A model generated the notes under the pieces. It was not told the DNA's origin. It saw only the letters and a program-made list of their open reading frames with translations, and searched no databases. A program made the position numbers and the translations under genes. This document shows positions 1 through 9,717 of a DNA stretch of 64,000 bases, piece after piece (within the stretch, counting starts at the first letter, position 1; the number at the start of each line of letters is the position of its first letter). Origin of the DNA: Candidatus Laterigemmans baculatus (lineage in GTDB: Bacteria; Planctomycetota; Planctomycetia; Pirellulales; Pirellulaceae); the NCBI RefSeq assembly GCF_010367455.1, contig NZ_WRPR01000011.1:47830-111829 (forward strand). The letters run 5' to 3'.

Positions 1-750
1 CGCTCGGCTGCGCTCGCTGCCATTCGCACAAATACGACCCGATCTCCCAGACCGAGTTTTACGAGTTCTTCGCGTTCTTCAATAACATCGCCGAAGAGGG
101 TCGCGGGCACGGCAACTCGCCGCCACTGTTGTCGCTGCCCGAAACGCCCCACGGCTCCACCTCGGTGATGGTGATGGAGGAGCTGGAGCAGCCGCGAACG
201 ACGCACCTGCTCATCCGCGGCGCGTACGACCGACCGGCCGAAGCGGTTTCACCTGGCATCCCCGCAGTCCTCCCGGCACTTCCGCCGAACGCCCCTCGCA
301 ATCGGCTGGGGCTTGCTCGCTGGCTGGTCGATCCCCAACATCCCCTGACCGCTCGGGTGACGGTCAATCGGTTCTGGCAGATGCTGTTTGGGACGGGACT
401 GGTTGCGACACCAGAGGATTTTGGGATCCGCGGAGAACGGCCGAGCCACCCGGAGTTGCTCGATTTTCTCGCCCTCCAGTTCATCGACAGCGGCTGGGAT
501 GTGAAAGCGCTGCTGCGAGCGATCGTCACTTCGGCGACTTACCGACAGTCGACGCTGGGGAGCCCTGCAAGTTGGCAGCGGGATCCCGACAATCGGCTGT
601 TGTCGCGAGGCCCCCGGTTCCGGCTCGCCGCCGAGCTGATCCGCGATCAAGCGCTGGCCGCCAGCGGTCTGCTGGTCCGGGAACAAGGCGGCCCATCGGT
701 GCGGCCCTACCAACCGGCCGGACTGTGGAAAGAGCTCGCCTCGGCACACC
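1..750 (+). pseudogene. DUF1549/DUF1553 (PSCyt2/PSD1) protein, 3'-truncated and cut by the window start
   Basis: The frame is open from base 3 and encodes a c-type heme motif (C-A-R-C-H, bases 9-23), followed by the [11 protein letters not shown] signature typical of planctomycete DUF1549 proteins. A DUF1553 domain begins near base 294 ([19 protein letters not shown]) and runs to the motif [12 protein letters not shown] near base 740. In intact family members about 200 further residues follow (the RRSLYT...KRT and TNTPLQAL blocks). Here they are missing, and from about base 741 the sequence is DUF1501-like in another frame. The original frame stays open to 1208 but encodes unrelated residues. 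Such proteins are exported and of unproven function; they usually precede a DUF1501 gene. The truncation is seen directly. A real deletion or an assembly join would both explain it. Confidence 0.8.
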
Positions 751-1567
751 CGGGAGCAGCGGGTTTCTTTCGCCGCACTACCAAGGAATCAAATTCCGCG
801 GCGTCGGTGATCCGGTCATCCACCTCTCCAATCCGCCAGGCTTCGGCCCTGCCGACCGGAGGCGAATGCTCGACAGCGTGGCCCAGCTCAACCGGCTCAA
901 GCACCAGCAGTGCCCCGACCCGGAGATCACCTCCCGCATCGCCCAGTACGAGCTGGCCTATCGGATGCAATCGTCCGTCCCCGAGTTGGCCGACTTATCG
1001 CAAGAATCGCAAGCGGTGCTCGACCTCTACGGCCCCGACGTCTTGCGGCGGGGCAGCTTTGCCTACAACTGCTTGCTCGCCCGCCGGCTCTGCGAGCGAG
1101 GGGTGCGGTTTGTCCAACTCTTCCACCGTGGATGGGACCAGCATCGCACCCTCCCGACCCAGCTCGCCGGCCAATGCCGCGACACCGATCAAGCCTCCGC
1201 CGCCCTGATCACGGATCTCAAACAGCGAGGGTTGCTCGACGATACGCTGGTCGTCTGGGGTGGCGAGTTCGGCCGCACCGTCTACTGCCAAGAAGAGCTC
1301 ACCGCCAAGAGTTACGGCCGGGACCATCATCCTCGCTGCTTCACGATCTGGCTCGCCGGTGGCGGAGTGCGCCCTGGCATGACGCACGGAGCGACGGACG
1401 AATACAGCTACAACATCACGGAAAAACCGGTCAGCGTTCACGACCTGCATGCCACGATGCTCCACCTGCTGGGCATCGACCACCGCCAACTCACCTATCG
1501 CTATCAAGGCCGAGATTTCCGCCTGACCGACGTCTTCGGCAACGTTGTCGAAGAGGTCATCGCCTGA
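742..1567 (+). pseudogene. DUF1501 protein, 5'-truncated remnant
   Basis: From about base 742 the frame encodes the middle and C-terminal part of a DUF1501 (alkaline-phosphatase/sulfatase-like fold) protein. It starts at [15 protein letters not shown] and continues through LSNPPGF, a DTLVVWGGEFGRT motif (about 1240-1275), SYGRDHHPRCFTIWLAGGG and the C-terminal LHLLGIDH block, ending at a TGA at 1567. The twin-arginine signal and roughly the first 150-180 residues of the family are absent. They are replaced by the truncated DUF1553 gene in a different frame. An ATG at 572 is in this frame, but it would add residues that are only the shadow of the DUF1553 sequence. The intact counterpart of this pairing is at 55590-61367. 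Probably non-functional. Confidence 0.8.
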
Positions 1568-1592
1568 GTGCTGATGGGTTCCCTTTGATCCC

Positions 1593-1666
1593 ATCAGCCG
1601 CCGGGCGCTAGCCCCCGGTTTCTGAAAAACGCCGCGACAACCGGACGCTAGCGCGTGGCGGCTGAT
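1593..1666. repeat. CTAG-core palindrome, family A (paired arms)
   Basis: Two inverted arms, starting ATCAGCCGCCGGGCGCTAGC and ending GCTAGCGCGTGGCGGCTGAT, flank a short AT-richer centre. The arms pair imperfectly: the left is of the GGGCGCTAGCCCCCGG type and the right, read in reverse complement, is of the ACGCGCTAGCGTCCGG type. The same paired unit recurs at 41598-41670, 46166-46238 and 61473-61546, always between genes. Confidence 0.85.
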
Positions 1667-1729
1667 CGTGCGAGAACCCAACACCTGCAACTCGCCGCAA
1701 AACGAACGCCTCAACCCAGAGAAACCCAC

Positions 1730-3208
1730 ATGAGAATCTCCACCGCCGGACCACTCCTATCCCTAATCCTAACCGCGATCCTCATCCCCACTCCCACCAC
1801 TCCTGCTCAAACACCTCCTGCGGCAGACGAGACCCGGGACGCCAAACGTCCACCCAACGTCGTCTTCATCCTGACCGACAACCAGGGGGCGTGGACGCTG
1901 GGATGCTATGGCAACCCCGATATCCGCACGCCCCACATCGACCGTCTGGCGGCTGAGGGCATGCGGTTCACTCGCGCCCTGAGCAGCAATCCTGTCTGCT
2001 CACCCACGCGGGCGACCTTTCTCACCGGGCTGATGCCATCACAGCATGGCATCCACTCGTTCTTGGATCCCAAATACATGATGGGGCCCGAGGCTTATGA
2101 CACGCTCGATGAGTTCCAGACGCTACCTGAAATCTTACGCGACGCGGGATACGTCTGCGGGCTGAGCGGAAAATGGCACCTCGGTGCCAACCTCACACCT
2201 TCCAACGGATTTAGTTTCTGGGTCACGAAACCCGATGGTTCCACGCGAGAATTTTACGACCAACAAGTGATCGAAGACGGAAAACTGCGGAACGAGGCGG
2301 GTTATACGACGGAACTTTGGACGCGCAAAGGCATCGAGTTCATCGAGCAAAACCAGGAGCGGCCGTTCTTTCTTTTCTTGGCTTACAACGGACCTTATAA
2401 CCTCGGCCGCCTGATGGCGAACCCGCCCAAGAACCGGCACGCCGAGTACTATCGCGGCAAGGAATTTAAAAGCTTTCCCGTCGACACCATGCATCCTTGG
2501 CAAGACGCCAACAAATATTTTCACAACACCCAGACGGCGATGGAGCGTTGTGCGGCCGAGACGAGCGGAGTGGACGATGGCGTTGGCGAACTTATGGCAA
2601 CGCTCGAGCGGTTAGGGATCGACGACGAGACGCTGATCGTCTACGCCGCCGATCAAGGCTGGATGGGCGGCCAGAACGGATTGTGGGGAATGGGGGATCA
2701 TACTAAGCCAGTCACTGCTTTCGAGCTGATGATGCAAATCCCGCTCATCTTCCGTCATCCGGGCCGCATCGCTGCCGGACAGACGAGCGATCGAATGGTC
2801 AGCAACTACGACTTTATGCCCAGCCTGCTGAGCTACCTCGGACTCTCCGAGCGAATGCCCCAGCAACCCCCATCCCCTGGCCGTGACTTCTCGCCGATGC
2901 TCACCGGGACTAGATCACCGGAAGAGGAGACGGAGTGGGACGATACGGTCTTTTATGAGATGGAAGTTTGTCGCGCCGTGCGCAGCGAGCGATGGAAATA
3001 CGTCAGCCGGCATCCCAACGGGCCTTATGAGCTGTACGACATGCAGAACGACCCGCAGGAGAGGGTGAATCTGTACGGTCAACCGGGCATGGAAACCGTC
3101 CGCAAGGAAATGGCCGAACAACTCGACGCCTTCTTCACTCGCTACGCCGACCCGAAGTACGACATCTGGAACGGGGGCGGCTCCAAAGCCAAGCGGCACA
3201 CCAAGTAG
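1730..3208 (+). CDS. Sulfatase (formylglycine-dependent family S1), exported
   Basis: A 492-residue sulfatase with an N-terminal signal peptide (hydrophobic residues 8-22, Ala-Gln end near residue 27). The start at 1730 gives a clean signal peptide; the frame is open further upstream through the repeat at 1593-1666. The formylglycine motif is C-S-P-T-R in NPVCSPTRATFLTG, followed by GKWHLG, which supplies the conserved Lys and His. The first metal-binding pair reads D-N (LTDNQGAW) and the second D-Q (AADQGWMGGQ) rather than the textbook D-D and D-N. The usual PHxP motif reads NGPYNLG. These substitutions look like subfamily traits, since the rest of the fold is well preserved. The likely role is removing sulfate esters from polysaccharide outside the cytoplasm; the substrate cannot be read from sequence. 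A YeiH-type putative sulfate exporter lies just downstream on the opposite strand. Confidence 0.93.
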   Translation: MRISTAGPLLSLILTAILIPTPTTPAQTPPAADETRDAKRPPNVVFILTDNQGAWTLGCYGNPDIRTPHIDRLAAEGMRFTRALSSNPVCSPTRATFLTGLMPSQHGIHSFLDPKYMMGPEAYDTLDEFQTLPEILRDAGYVCGLSGKWHLGANLTPSNGFSFWVTKPDGSTREFYDQQVIEDGKLRNEAGYTTELWTRKGIEFIEQNQERPFFLFLAYNGPYNLGRLMANPPKNRHAEYYRGKEFKSFPVDTMHPWQDANKYFHNTQTAMERCAAETSGVDDGVGELMATLERLGIDDETLIVYAADQGWMGGQNGLWGMGDHTKPVTAFELMMQIPLIFRHPGRIAAGQTSDRMVSNYDFMPSLLSYLGLSERMPQQPPSPGRDFSPMLTGTRSPEEETEWDDTVFYEMEVCRAVRSERWKYVSRHPNGPYELYDMQNDPQERVNLYGQPGMETVRKEMAEQLDAFFTRYADPKYDIWNGGGSKAKRHTK

Positions 3209-3278
3209 GCTCGGACAGGGCCACTTTCTCACGCCGAATCGTCAGAACATCAGGAGTGCCCAGCAGTTCGTCCCACAG

Positions 3279-3346
3279 TCGTTTAACGGCAAGCCGAAGG
3301 CGACTGCTTTTTAAAACACAGTCGCCTTCGGCTTGCCGTTAAACGA
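3279..3346. repeat. 68-bp hairpin element, copy 1
   Basis: Two perfectly complementary 28-base arms (3279-3306 and 3319-3346, starting TCGTTTAACGGCAAGCCGAA) enclose the 12-base loop CTTTTTAAAACA. The element sits between the convergent 1730 and 3398 genes and is followed by TTTT, so it could terminate transcription from either side. A second copy at 31122-31189 has the reverse-complement loop. Confidence 0.9.
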
Positions 3347-3397
3347 TTTTTCCGCGAGTCGTTCCGCTGCGAACGAATTCAGCGTGGCGTCGCGCAG

Positions 3398-3700
3398 CTA
3401 CTCGCCCATGCGGATCGGCTCGACGGTCGGTTTGCCGTCGACGTAGACGAGCCGGACGCCGTCGATCGCTCCCATCTCGGTATAGAAGAGGGCGTCGGGG
3501 TGGATTCCCTGGGCACGATTGCGGTCGATGTGGCGACGTACCGCACGCTGCTGGCCGACGGCCGGCAGCACGAGCAGCCAAAGGAGGGCGATCGCCACGC
3601 AGCCAGCGGCGAAGAGGACGATGCCTCGGCGGTTGGGATGCTGTTCAGCTGAGCCGCGATAAGCGGACGCTAGCGTGTGGCGGCTGATGGGGCGAAACAT
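3398..3700 (-). CDS. Small single-pass membrane protein with a repeat-encoded N-terminus
   Basis: A 100-residue protein with one membrane segment (about residues 26-45, GIVLFAAGCVAIALLWLLVL) and a hydrophilic C-terminal domain. That domain contains HPDALFYTEMGAIDGVRLVYVDGKP. I do not recognise a named family. The ATG at 3700 has an AGGAG ribosome site about ten bases upstream and lies 13 bases after the stop of the YeiH-like gene, so the two are probably co-transcribed. Residues 5 to about 17 (ISRHTLASAYRG) are translated from a family A CTAG-core repeat at 3662-3688, meaning a dispersed repeat has become coding sequence. Confidence 0.65.
   Translation of the reverse strand: MFRPISRHTLASAYRGSAEQHPNRRGIVLFAAGCVAIALLWLLVLPAVGQQRAVRRHIDRNRAQGIHPDALFYTEMGAIDGVRLVYVDGKPTVEPIRMGE
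3662..3688. repeat. CTAG-core repeat, family A, single arm inside a coding region
   Basis: One arm of the ACGCTAGCGTGTGGCGGCTGAT type lies within the first codons of the 3398-3700 gene. It is slightly diverged from intergenic copies (GTGTGG for GCGTGG), as expected if it has been under coding selection or is old. Confidence 0.8.
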
Positions 3701-3713
3701 TCGGGCGTTGCTC

Positions 3714-5138
3714 CTAGTCCATCGCGGCGACCCAGTGGGGGAACACCTGGGTGAACATCAGCCAGGCCATGAATAGGGTCAGGCAGAGGTTCAGCGATTG
3801 GCCGACGAGGTACAGGACGATCGGCTTCCCGCCGCGGAGCTGATGGGCCAGCATCCGAAAATTGGTTTCCAAACCGATGCTGACGAAGGCGAGACAGAAG
3901 AACCAGCCCCGCAAGGTTTTGGTGACGCCGGTGGTCGACGTGGCGAGCGCTTCTCCAAAGGTTCCCGATCCGGCCAGCAGCGAGAACAGGATCGAAGCGA
4001 CGACGAACCCAATGATGAACCGCGGGAACCGCCGCCAGATTTCCGCGATTCCGGGACGCGGTCCGCGAATCTCACCGGCTCCAGCCGACGGCTCCAGCGC
4101 ATGGGCCGCAGCGTCGACGTCTCGGTAGCGGACCCAGTACCAGGCGACTCCAAACGCGACCACGCCGATCAGGATGTTTTGGATCATCTTGACCGTCACG
4201 GCGACTTCCAGCGCGGTGCTGTCGAGCATCGATCCGGCCGCGGCCACCGCCCCGCTCGAATCGATCGTCCCGCCCATCCAGGCCCCACCGACAACGCTGC
4301 TCATCTCGGTCCAGCGAATCACCGCCGGCATGATCACCATCATCACCACGGTGAACATCAGCGACAGGCTGATCGCCAGCGAGAGTTCTTCTTTCTTCGC
4401 CCGGCACGCCGCCGCGGTGGCGATCGCCGCCGAGACGCCACAGACCGACATGTCGGCCGAGATCACCATGTTCAGGGTCGGCGATTCGATCCGCAGCACT
4501 CGCTGCCCAAACCAAAAAGTCGTGATCAGCACGATCGGGGTCACGACCCAGGCGACGCAGACCCCGGGCAATCCGAGCGCCATCAGCCGCCCAAACAGCA
4601 CCTCCGCGCCGAGCAGCACCAGCCCGGTCTTGATGTAGAACTCGGTCAGCGACATCGAGGCCAGCCACCGCGGGGTGCCGACGGTGTTGCTGATCAACAG
4701 CCCGATGCCGAGCGCCCAGATCGCGTATTCGAGGTTGTAGTGCTTGACGACCGCCTGGCCGGCCAGCACGTAGGCGAGCGTGGCCAAGGCGAGCACGCCG
4801 AGCATCCCGGGCACGAAATGGTCCAGCCGGCGGCGGGCGGCTAGCGCCGCGGCCAACCCGGCGACGCCGAGCACCAGCCATGCGGCCACGATCCCGCTCC
4901 ACCGGGTCATCCCCTCCAGCGGACTCGAATCCCACTCGCCCGGCTTCGAGATTTGCCCCTTCAGCGGATGCGTGAGCCCATCGGCCGTCATCTCTCCGGC
5001 GGCAGTTACGATCCCGAGCACCACCACCAGCAACCCCGCCCCGACCAGAATCGCCAGCCAGTCTTCTTTGATTCGCCACCGTGGAGCGGGAGCGAGTTCC
5101 GGTTCGGCTTGAGCTTCCGCCGCAGACATGTTGGCCAT
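3714..5138 (-). CDS. YeiH/UPF0324 family membrane protein, putative sulfate exporter
   Basis: A 474-residue polytopic inner-membrane protein with about eleven hydrophobic segments, larger than the 340-residue E. coli YeiH because of an N-terminal extension and a loop near residue 340. Family-typical blocks include the [16 protein letters not shown] region, [41 protein letters not shown] and [14 protein letters not shown]. The family is annotated as putative sulfate exporter mainly from genomic association, and biochemical evidence is thin. Here it lies next to a sulfatase in a window with four sulfatases, which fits disposal of surplus sulfate. The ATG at 5138 is preceded by a 212-base divergent spacer shared with the thioesterase gene. 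Confidence 0.88.
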   Translation of the reverse strand: MANMSAAEAQAEPELAPAPRWRIKEDWLAILVGAGLLVVVLGIVTAAGEMTADGLTHPLKGQISKPGEWDSSPLEGMTRWSGIVAAWLVLGVAGLAAALAARRRLDHFVPGMLGVLALATLAYVLAGQAVVKHYNLEYAIWALGIGLLISNTVGTPRWLASMSLTEFYIKTGLVLLGAEVLFGRLMALGLPGVCVAWVVTPIVLITTFWFGQRVLRIESPTLNMVISADMSVCGVSAAIATAAACRAKKEELSLAISLSLMFTVVMMVIMPAVIRWTEMSSVVGGAWMGGTIDSSGAVAAAGSMLDSTALEVAVTVKMIQNILIGVVAFGVAWYWVRYRDVDAAAHALEPSAGAGEIRGPRPGIAEIWRRFPRFIIGFVVASILFSLLAGSGTFGEALATSTTGVTKTLRGWFFCLAFVSIGLETNFRMLAHQLRGGKPIVLYLVGQSLNLCLTLFMAWLMFTQVFPHWVAAMD

Positions 5139-5350
5139 CGATTGAGGAGGGGTAGAGGGTGGGAAACGGCTTCACGCGGTGCGAAGTCGTTTGGAGCAGG
5201 GCAGGGGGAGCAGGCAGCGGTGCCGCCAAAATTATCTCCGCGGTATTATGTCGGTTCAGGTCTTGATTGCCACACCAATGAGCCCAGGCGAGGGTCCATG
5301 CACCGGCCCGCGCGCCCTTTCGAACCTTTCAGCCGCCGAACTGTCTATCA

Positions 5351-5752
5351 GTGATTCAAGAGCATCAGACGCAGCTCCGGGTACGGTACGACGAGACCGA
5401 TCCGATGGGCTTTGTGCACCATTCGAACTACTTGCGCTACTTTGAGATCGGCCGCACCGAGCTGCTTCGCGCCAGCGGCGGGAGTTATCGCGCGATGGAA
5501 GCGGCGGGCCAATTGGTCGTTGTCGTGCGGATCGATTGCCGCTACCGCAGCCCCGCCAAGTACGACGACCTGATCACCGTCCACACCCGGATCGCCCGAG
5601 TGACGGCCGCCAAAATCATCCACGAGTATAAAATCCGCCGAGGCGATGAGCTGCTGGTCGAAGCCGACGTGACGTTGGCCGTGATCGACCGCGAGGGTCG
5701 TCTGCAGCGGGTCCCCGAGTCGCTGCTCGAAGCCTATCAGGCGAACCTGTGA
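5351..5752 (+). CDS. Acyl-CoA thioesterase, 4HBT/YbgC family
   Basis: A 133-residue single hotdog-fold domain. The N-terminal YDETDPMGFVHHSNYLRYFE matches the YbgC/4-hydroxybenzoyl-CoA thioesterase signature, in which the Asp of the ETDPMG block is the catalytic acid. Length is normal for the family. The start is a GTG at 5351 without a clear Shine-Dalgarno site. The TGA stop overlaps the GTG start of the HrpA gene by four bases (GTGA), suggesting translational coupling even though no functional link between the two families is known. The role is probably hydrolysis of short or aromatic acyl-CoA thioesters; the true substrate is unknown. Confidence 0.9.
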   Translation: MIQEHQTQLRVRYDETDPMGFVHHSNYLRYFEIGRTELLRASGGSYRAMEAAGQLVVVVRIDCRYRSPAKYDDLITVHTRIARVTAAKIIHEYKIRRGDELLVEADVTLAVIDREGRLQRVPESLLEAYQANL

Positions 5753-8700
5753 ACGTTCCCATCGACCGCAAATCCTCTGTCGATCCCGAGCAGCGCGCCC
5801 GCACCATCGAGTCGCTCGATCTGTCGGTTCCCGCTGAGCTGCCGATCGCCAACCACGCCGCAAAGATCGTCGAGCTGCTCCGCCAGCGGTCGACGATCGT
5901 CGTCTCGGGGGAAACCGGCAGCGGCAAAAGCACGCAGCTCCCCAAGCTGTGCCTGGCCGCCGGGCTCGGCCGCGGCGGCTTCATCGGCCATACCCAGCCG
6001 CGGCGGTTGGCGGCCCGCTCGATCGCCCACCGGCTGGCCGAGGAGCTCGGTTCGCCGCTCGGCGAGCACGTGGGCTTTAAGATCCGCTTTGCCGACCAGA
6101 CGCAAGGCAAGACGCTCGTCAAACTGATGACCGACGGGATCCTGCTGGCCGAGACCCAGAGCGATCGCGATCTCGCAGCCTACGACGCGATCATCATCGA
6201 CGAAGCGCACGAGCGGTCGCTGAACATCGACTTTCTGCTCGGCTACCTGCGGCGACTCCGCGAGCGACGTCCTCGGCTGCGGACGATCATCACCAGCGCC
6301 ACGATCGATGCCGAGCGGTTCGCCGAGCACTTTGCCGACGACTCCGGTCCAGCTCCGATCGTCGTCGTCGAAGGGCGATCGTACCCGGTGGAGATCCGCC
6401 ATCGACCGTGGGAAGAGGTCGGCAGCGTCGACGAGGAGGGACTGCCGCAGAACTACGACCTGGCCCGCCACGTCAACGGAGCGATCGACGAGCTGATGGC
6501 GGCCGGCTCTGGCGACATCCTGGTGTTCCTTCCGACCGAGCGGGACATCCGCGAAGTCTCCCACCGCACGGCCGGGCATTTCAAACGCCAAGGCCGCACC
6601 GGGTCGGTCGAGCTGTTGCCGCTCTACGCGCGGTTGCCGCAGAGCGAGCAGACGCGGATCTTCAACCCCTCGGGCAATACGCGGCGGATCGTGTTTGCGA
6701 CCAACGTTGCCGAATCGTCGCTGACGGTTCCCGGAATCCGCTACGTCGTCGATTCGGGAACGGCCCGGATCAGCCGTTACAGCCCCCGCAGCAAGGTGCA
6801 GCGGTTGCCGATCGAGCCGGTCAGTCAGGCGAGCGCTCGCCAGCGTGCCGGGCGGTGCGGTCGCGTCGCGCCAGGGATCTGCATTCGGCTCTACAGCGAA
6901 GACGACTTCCTTAGCCGCGACGCCTACACGACGCCCGAAATCCGCCGCACCAACCTGGCCTCGGTGATCCTGCAGACCCACGTCTTGCGGCTCGGTGCGG
7001 TGGCCGACTTTCCCTTCCTCGATCCGCCTCGCCCCGAAGCGATCAGCGAAGGCTACCGGACGCTGTTCGAGATCGGAGCGATCGACGACCGCCGGCGGTT
7101 AACGCCCATCGGCCGCACGCTGGGACGGTTGCCAGTCGATCCCCGCGTCGGGCGGATCATCCTGGCGGCCGAAGCCAACGGCGTGCTTCCCGAAGTGCTG
7201 GTGATTGCCGCGGCGCTAGAGATCCAGGACCCCCGCGAACGGCCGCCGGAAAAGAAGCAAGCAGCCGACGAGGCTCAGGCGATCTTCCAGGATCCCTCGA
7301 GCGACTTCCTCAGCTATCTGCGGCTCTGGCAGTTCTACCAAACGCAGCGCGAGAACCTCAGCCGCAACCAGCTGCAGAAGGCTTGCCGCAGCCGCTTTCT
7401 GTCCCCCAACCGAATGCGCGAGTGGAGCGACGTCTACCGCCAGCTCCGCGAGATGACTCGCAGCCTCGGCCGCGGCAACAAAGCGGGCATCGGTCCGCCG
7501 CGGATCGAGATCGACCCGCAAGATTCCGCCGCAGGAATCGTCGACGAGGTTCGCTACGCGGCGATCCACCAATCGCTGCTCAGCGGCTTGCTCAGCGGAG
7601 TCGCGCAGGCGACGGAGAAGAACGAGTATCTCGGAGCCGGCGGGCTCAAGCTGTTCTTGTGGCCTGGCTCGGGAGTGTTTGGGGCGAAGCCGAAATGGAT
7701 CGTGGCCGCCGAGTTGGTCGAGACGTCGCGGCAGTACGCCCGCTGCGTCGCCCGCATCCAACCGCAGTGGCTCGAGACGGTCGCGGCGCACTTGGTTCGC
7801 CGCAGCTACAGCGATCCGCACTGGAGCACCAAAGCGGGAGGCGCGTTCTGCTACGAGCGGGTCAGTCTGTTTGGGCTGCCGGTGGTGGTCCGCCGCCGCG
7901 TTCCCCTGGCTCCGATCGACCCGGACACGGCGCGGGCGCTGATGATCGAGCAGGGGCTGGTCGAGCGGCTGATGCCCACGCGGGCTCGCTGCGTCACCCA
8001 TAACCGGCGGCTTTGCGACGCGATCGCCGACTTGGCCGCCAAGACGCGGCGGCGGGATTTGGTCGTCGATCCGTATGCGGTCCAGCGGTTTTACCACGAG
8101 CGGCTTCCGCAGGAAGTCGTCGACCGAGCGCGGCTCGAGCGCTGGGACCGCGATCAGCCGCCGCCCGACTGGGCCCGACAACTCGGCGGCGTCGCACAGC
8201 TGATCGAGTGGCTCGACCACCCGCCCACGCTGCCCGAAGCAGGTGAGGCGACGCCCTACATGCGGCCCGAGACGCTGATCGGTCAAGAAGAAGCAGCGAT
8301 CTCGCCGCAAGCGTTCCCCGATTCGCTCGACCTCGGCGAAACCCGCTTGCCGCTCCGCTACCGGTACGAGCCGGGGGCGGCCGACGATGGCGTGACGGTG
8401 ACGGTCCCGCAAGCCGCGCTGCCGCAAGTCTCCGACCACCGCCTCGGCTGGCTCGTCCCGGGATTGTTCGAGGACAAGCTGGTCGCCCTGATCAAGGCCC
8501 TCCCCAAGCGGATTCGCCGCAACCTGGTTCCCGCCGCCGACACCGCTCGCGAAGTGGCCCGCGAGCTCTCCGGGGCGGCTGGCGAAGTCCCCTTCATGCC
8601 GGCGGTCTGCCGAGCCCTTTCGGCGCGGGCCGAGATGCCGATCCGCGAGTCGGATTTCGACCAGGAAAAGCTGCCCGCGCACCTGCAGTTTCACATCCAA

Positions 8701-9717
8701 GTCGTCGACGATTCCGGGCAGCCGCTCGCCAGCGGGCGGTCGATCAGCGAGATTCGCACCCAGCTGAACCTCTCGCCCGCCGGCGACGCCGACGCGCCCG
8801 GAGAGGCGGGCGAGCTGCGAGACGAGGATCTCGACCGTGACGCAATGGTCACGTTCGATCTGGAAACGCTTCCCGAGGAAGTCATCCGCCGCCGTGGTGG
8901 AGTGCGCGTGGCGCAGTATCCAGCGCTGCTCGACCGCGGTGAAAACGTCGATGTGCGAGTGCTGGCCGATCGGGGTGCCGCCGAGCTCGCGACTCGCCGC
9001 GGGCTGATGCGGCTGTTCGCGATCGCCGAACGCAAAGAGATCCGCAGCCAAATCCGCTGGCTGCCCGACGTCGAACGCTCTCGGGTGCTGATGGCGCACG
9101 CCCTCCCGCCGGGAACGTTTGAAGCCAATCTCGGCGACCTGATCGCCCGCCGCGCGTTTGTCGACGGCGAGCCGATCGTCCGCACGGCCGAGGTTTTTGC
9201 CGCGCGGCGCGGAGAGCGTGGCCGGCGGATCGCTGAGGCGACCCAGGACATCGCCGCCTGGTTGCCCCAGCTGGCCACTGCGATTCACACCGTCCGCAGC
9301 TCACTCGAATCGGCCAAAGGTCCCGCGTTCCAAGGGCTGGTCGAGGACGTGCGTGGGCAGATCGATCGGCTGCTCGCGGCCGACTTCCTGCAGCGGACGC
9401 CGTGGGAATGGCTCCAGCACTATCCCCGCTACTTCCAAGCGATCGAATACCGCTTCGACAAGTTCCGCAGCGGAGCGATGGCCCGCGATGCCGAGCTCAC
9501 GCAGTCGGTCACGGGGCTCTGGCAGCAGTACGAAGCGCTCGCTGGGGCGGGTGGCGCGGAGGAGCGGAGCCAAGCGGCGGCGGTGGAGGAGCTGCGGTGG
9601 ATGCTCGAAGAGCTGCGGGTGAGTCTGTTCGCCCAGCCGCTCGGGACCTCGATCAAGGTCTCGCCGCAACGGATCGAAAAGCAGATGCAAAAGATCGCCC
9701 AAGCCGGCCACGGCTGA
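5749..9717 (+). CDS. hrpA: ATP-dependent RNA helicase HrpA (DEAH box)
   Basis: A 1322-residue protein, the normal length for bacterial HrpA. Helicase motifs are in order: Walker A GETGSGKS at residues 54-61, motif II DEAH at 151-154, motif III SAT at 183-185, and motif VI QRAGRCGR near residue 365. The helicase-associated, OB-fold and long C-terminal (DUF3418-type) regions follow, covering the remaining 800 residues. HrpA is a cytoplasmic 3'-to-5' RNA helicase that in E. coli helps resolve stalled or colliding ribosomes. The GTG start overlaps the thioesterase stop. The minus strand of this gene carries long spurious open frames, which is a GC-bias effect. No frameshift is visible. Confidence 0.95.
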   Translation: MNVPIDRKSSVDPEQRARTIESLDLSVPAELPIANHAAKIVELLRQRSTIVVSGETGSGKSTQLPKLCLAAGLGRGGFIGHTQPRRLAARSIAHRLAEELGSPLGEHVGFKIRFADQTQGKTLVKLMTDGILLAETQSDRDLAAYDAIIIDEAHERSLNIDFLLGYLRRLRERRPRLRTIITSATIDAERFAEHFADDSGPAPIVVVEGRSYPVEIRHRPWEEVGSVDEEGLPQNYDLARHVNGAIDELMAAGSGDILVFLPTERDIREVSHRTAGHFKRQGRTGSVELLPLYARLPQSEQTRIFNPSGNTRRIVFATNVAESSLTVPGIRYVVDSGTARISRYSPRSKVQRLPIEPVSQASARQRAGRCGRVAPGICIRLYSEDDFLSRDAYTTPEIRRTNLASVILQTHVLRLGAVADFPFLDPPRPEAISEGYRTLFEIGAIDDRRRLTPIGRTLGRLPVDPRVGRIILAAEANGVLPEVLVIAAALEIQDPRERPPEKKQAADEAQAIFQDPSSDFLSYLRLWQFYQTQRENLSRNQLQKACRSRFLSPNRMREWSDVYRQLREMTRSLGRGNKAGIGPPRIEIDPQDSAAGIVDEVRYAAIHQSLLSGLLSGVAQATEKNEYLGAGGLKLFLWPGSGVFGAKPKWIVAAELVETSRQYARCVARIQPQWLETVAAHLVRRSYSDPHWSTKAGGAFCYERVSLFGLPVVVRRRVPLAPIDPDTARALMIEQGLVERLMPTRARCVTHNRRLCDAIADLAAKTRRRDLVVDPYAVQRFYHERLPQEVVDRARLERWDRDQPPPDWARQLGGVAQLIEWLDHPPTLPEAGEATPYMRPETLIGQEEAAISPQAFPDSLDLGETRLPLRYRYEPGAADDGVTVTVPQAALPQVSDHRLGWLVPGLFEDKLVALIKALPKRIRRNLVPAADTAREVARELSGAAGEVPFMPAVCRALSARAEMPIRESDFDQEKLPAHLQFHIQVVDDSGQPLASGRSISEIRTQLNLSPAGDADAPGEAGELRDEDLDRDAMVTFDLETLPEEVIRRRGGVRVAQYPALLDRGENVDVRVLADRGAAELATRRGLMRLFAIAERKEIRSQIRWLPDVERSRVLMAHALPPGTFEANLGDLIARRAFVDGEPIVRTAEVFAARRGERGRRIAEATQDIAAWLPQLATAIHTVRSSLESAKGPAFQGLVEDVRGQIDRLLAADFLQRTPWEWLQHYPRYFQAIEYRFDKFRSGAMARDAELTQSVTGLWQQYEALAGAGGAEERSQAAAVEELRWMLEELRVSLFAQPLGTSIKVSPQRIEKQMQKIAQAGHG

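Noticed and set aside
7216..9288. A 690-codon minus-strand frame inside hrpA
   Set aside because: HrpA is continuous and recognisable on the plus strand; the antisense product has no motif.
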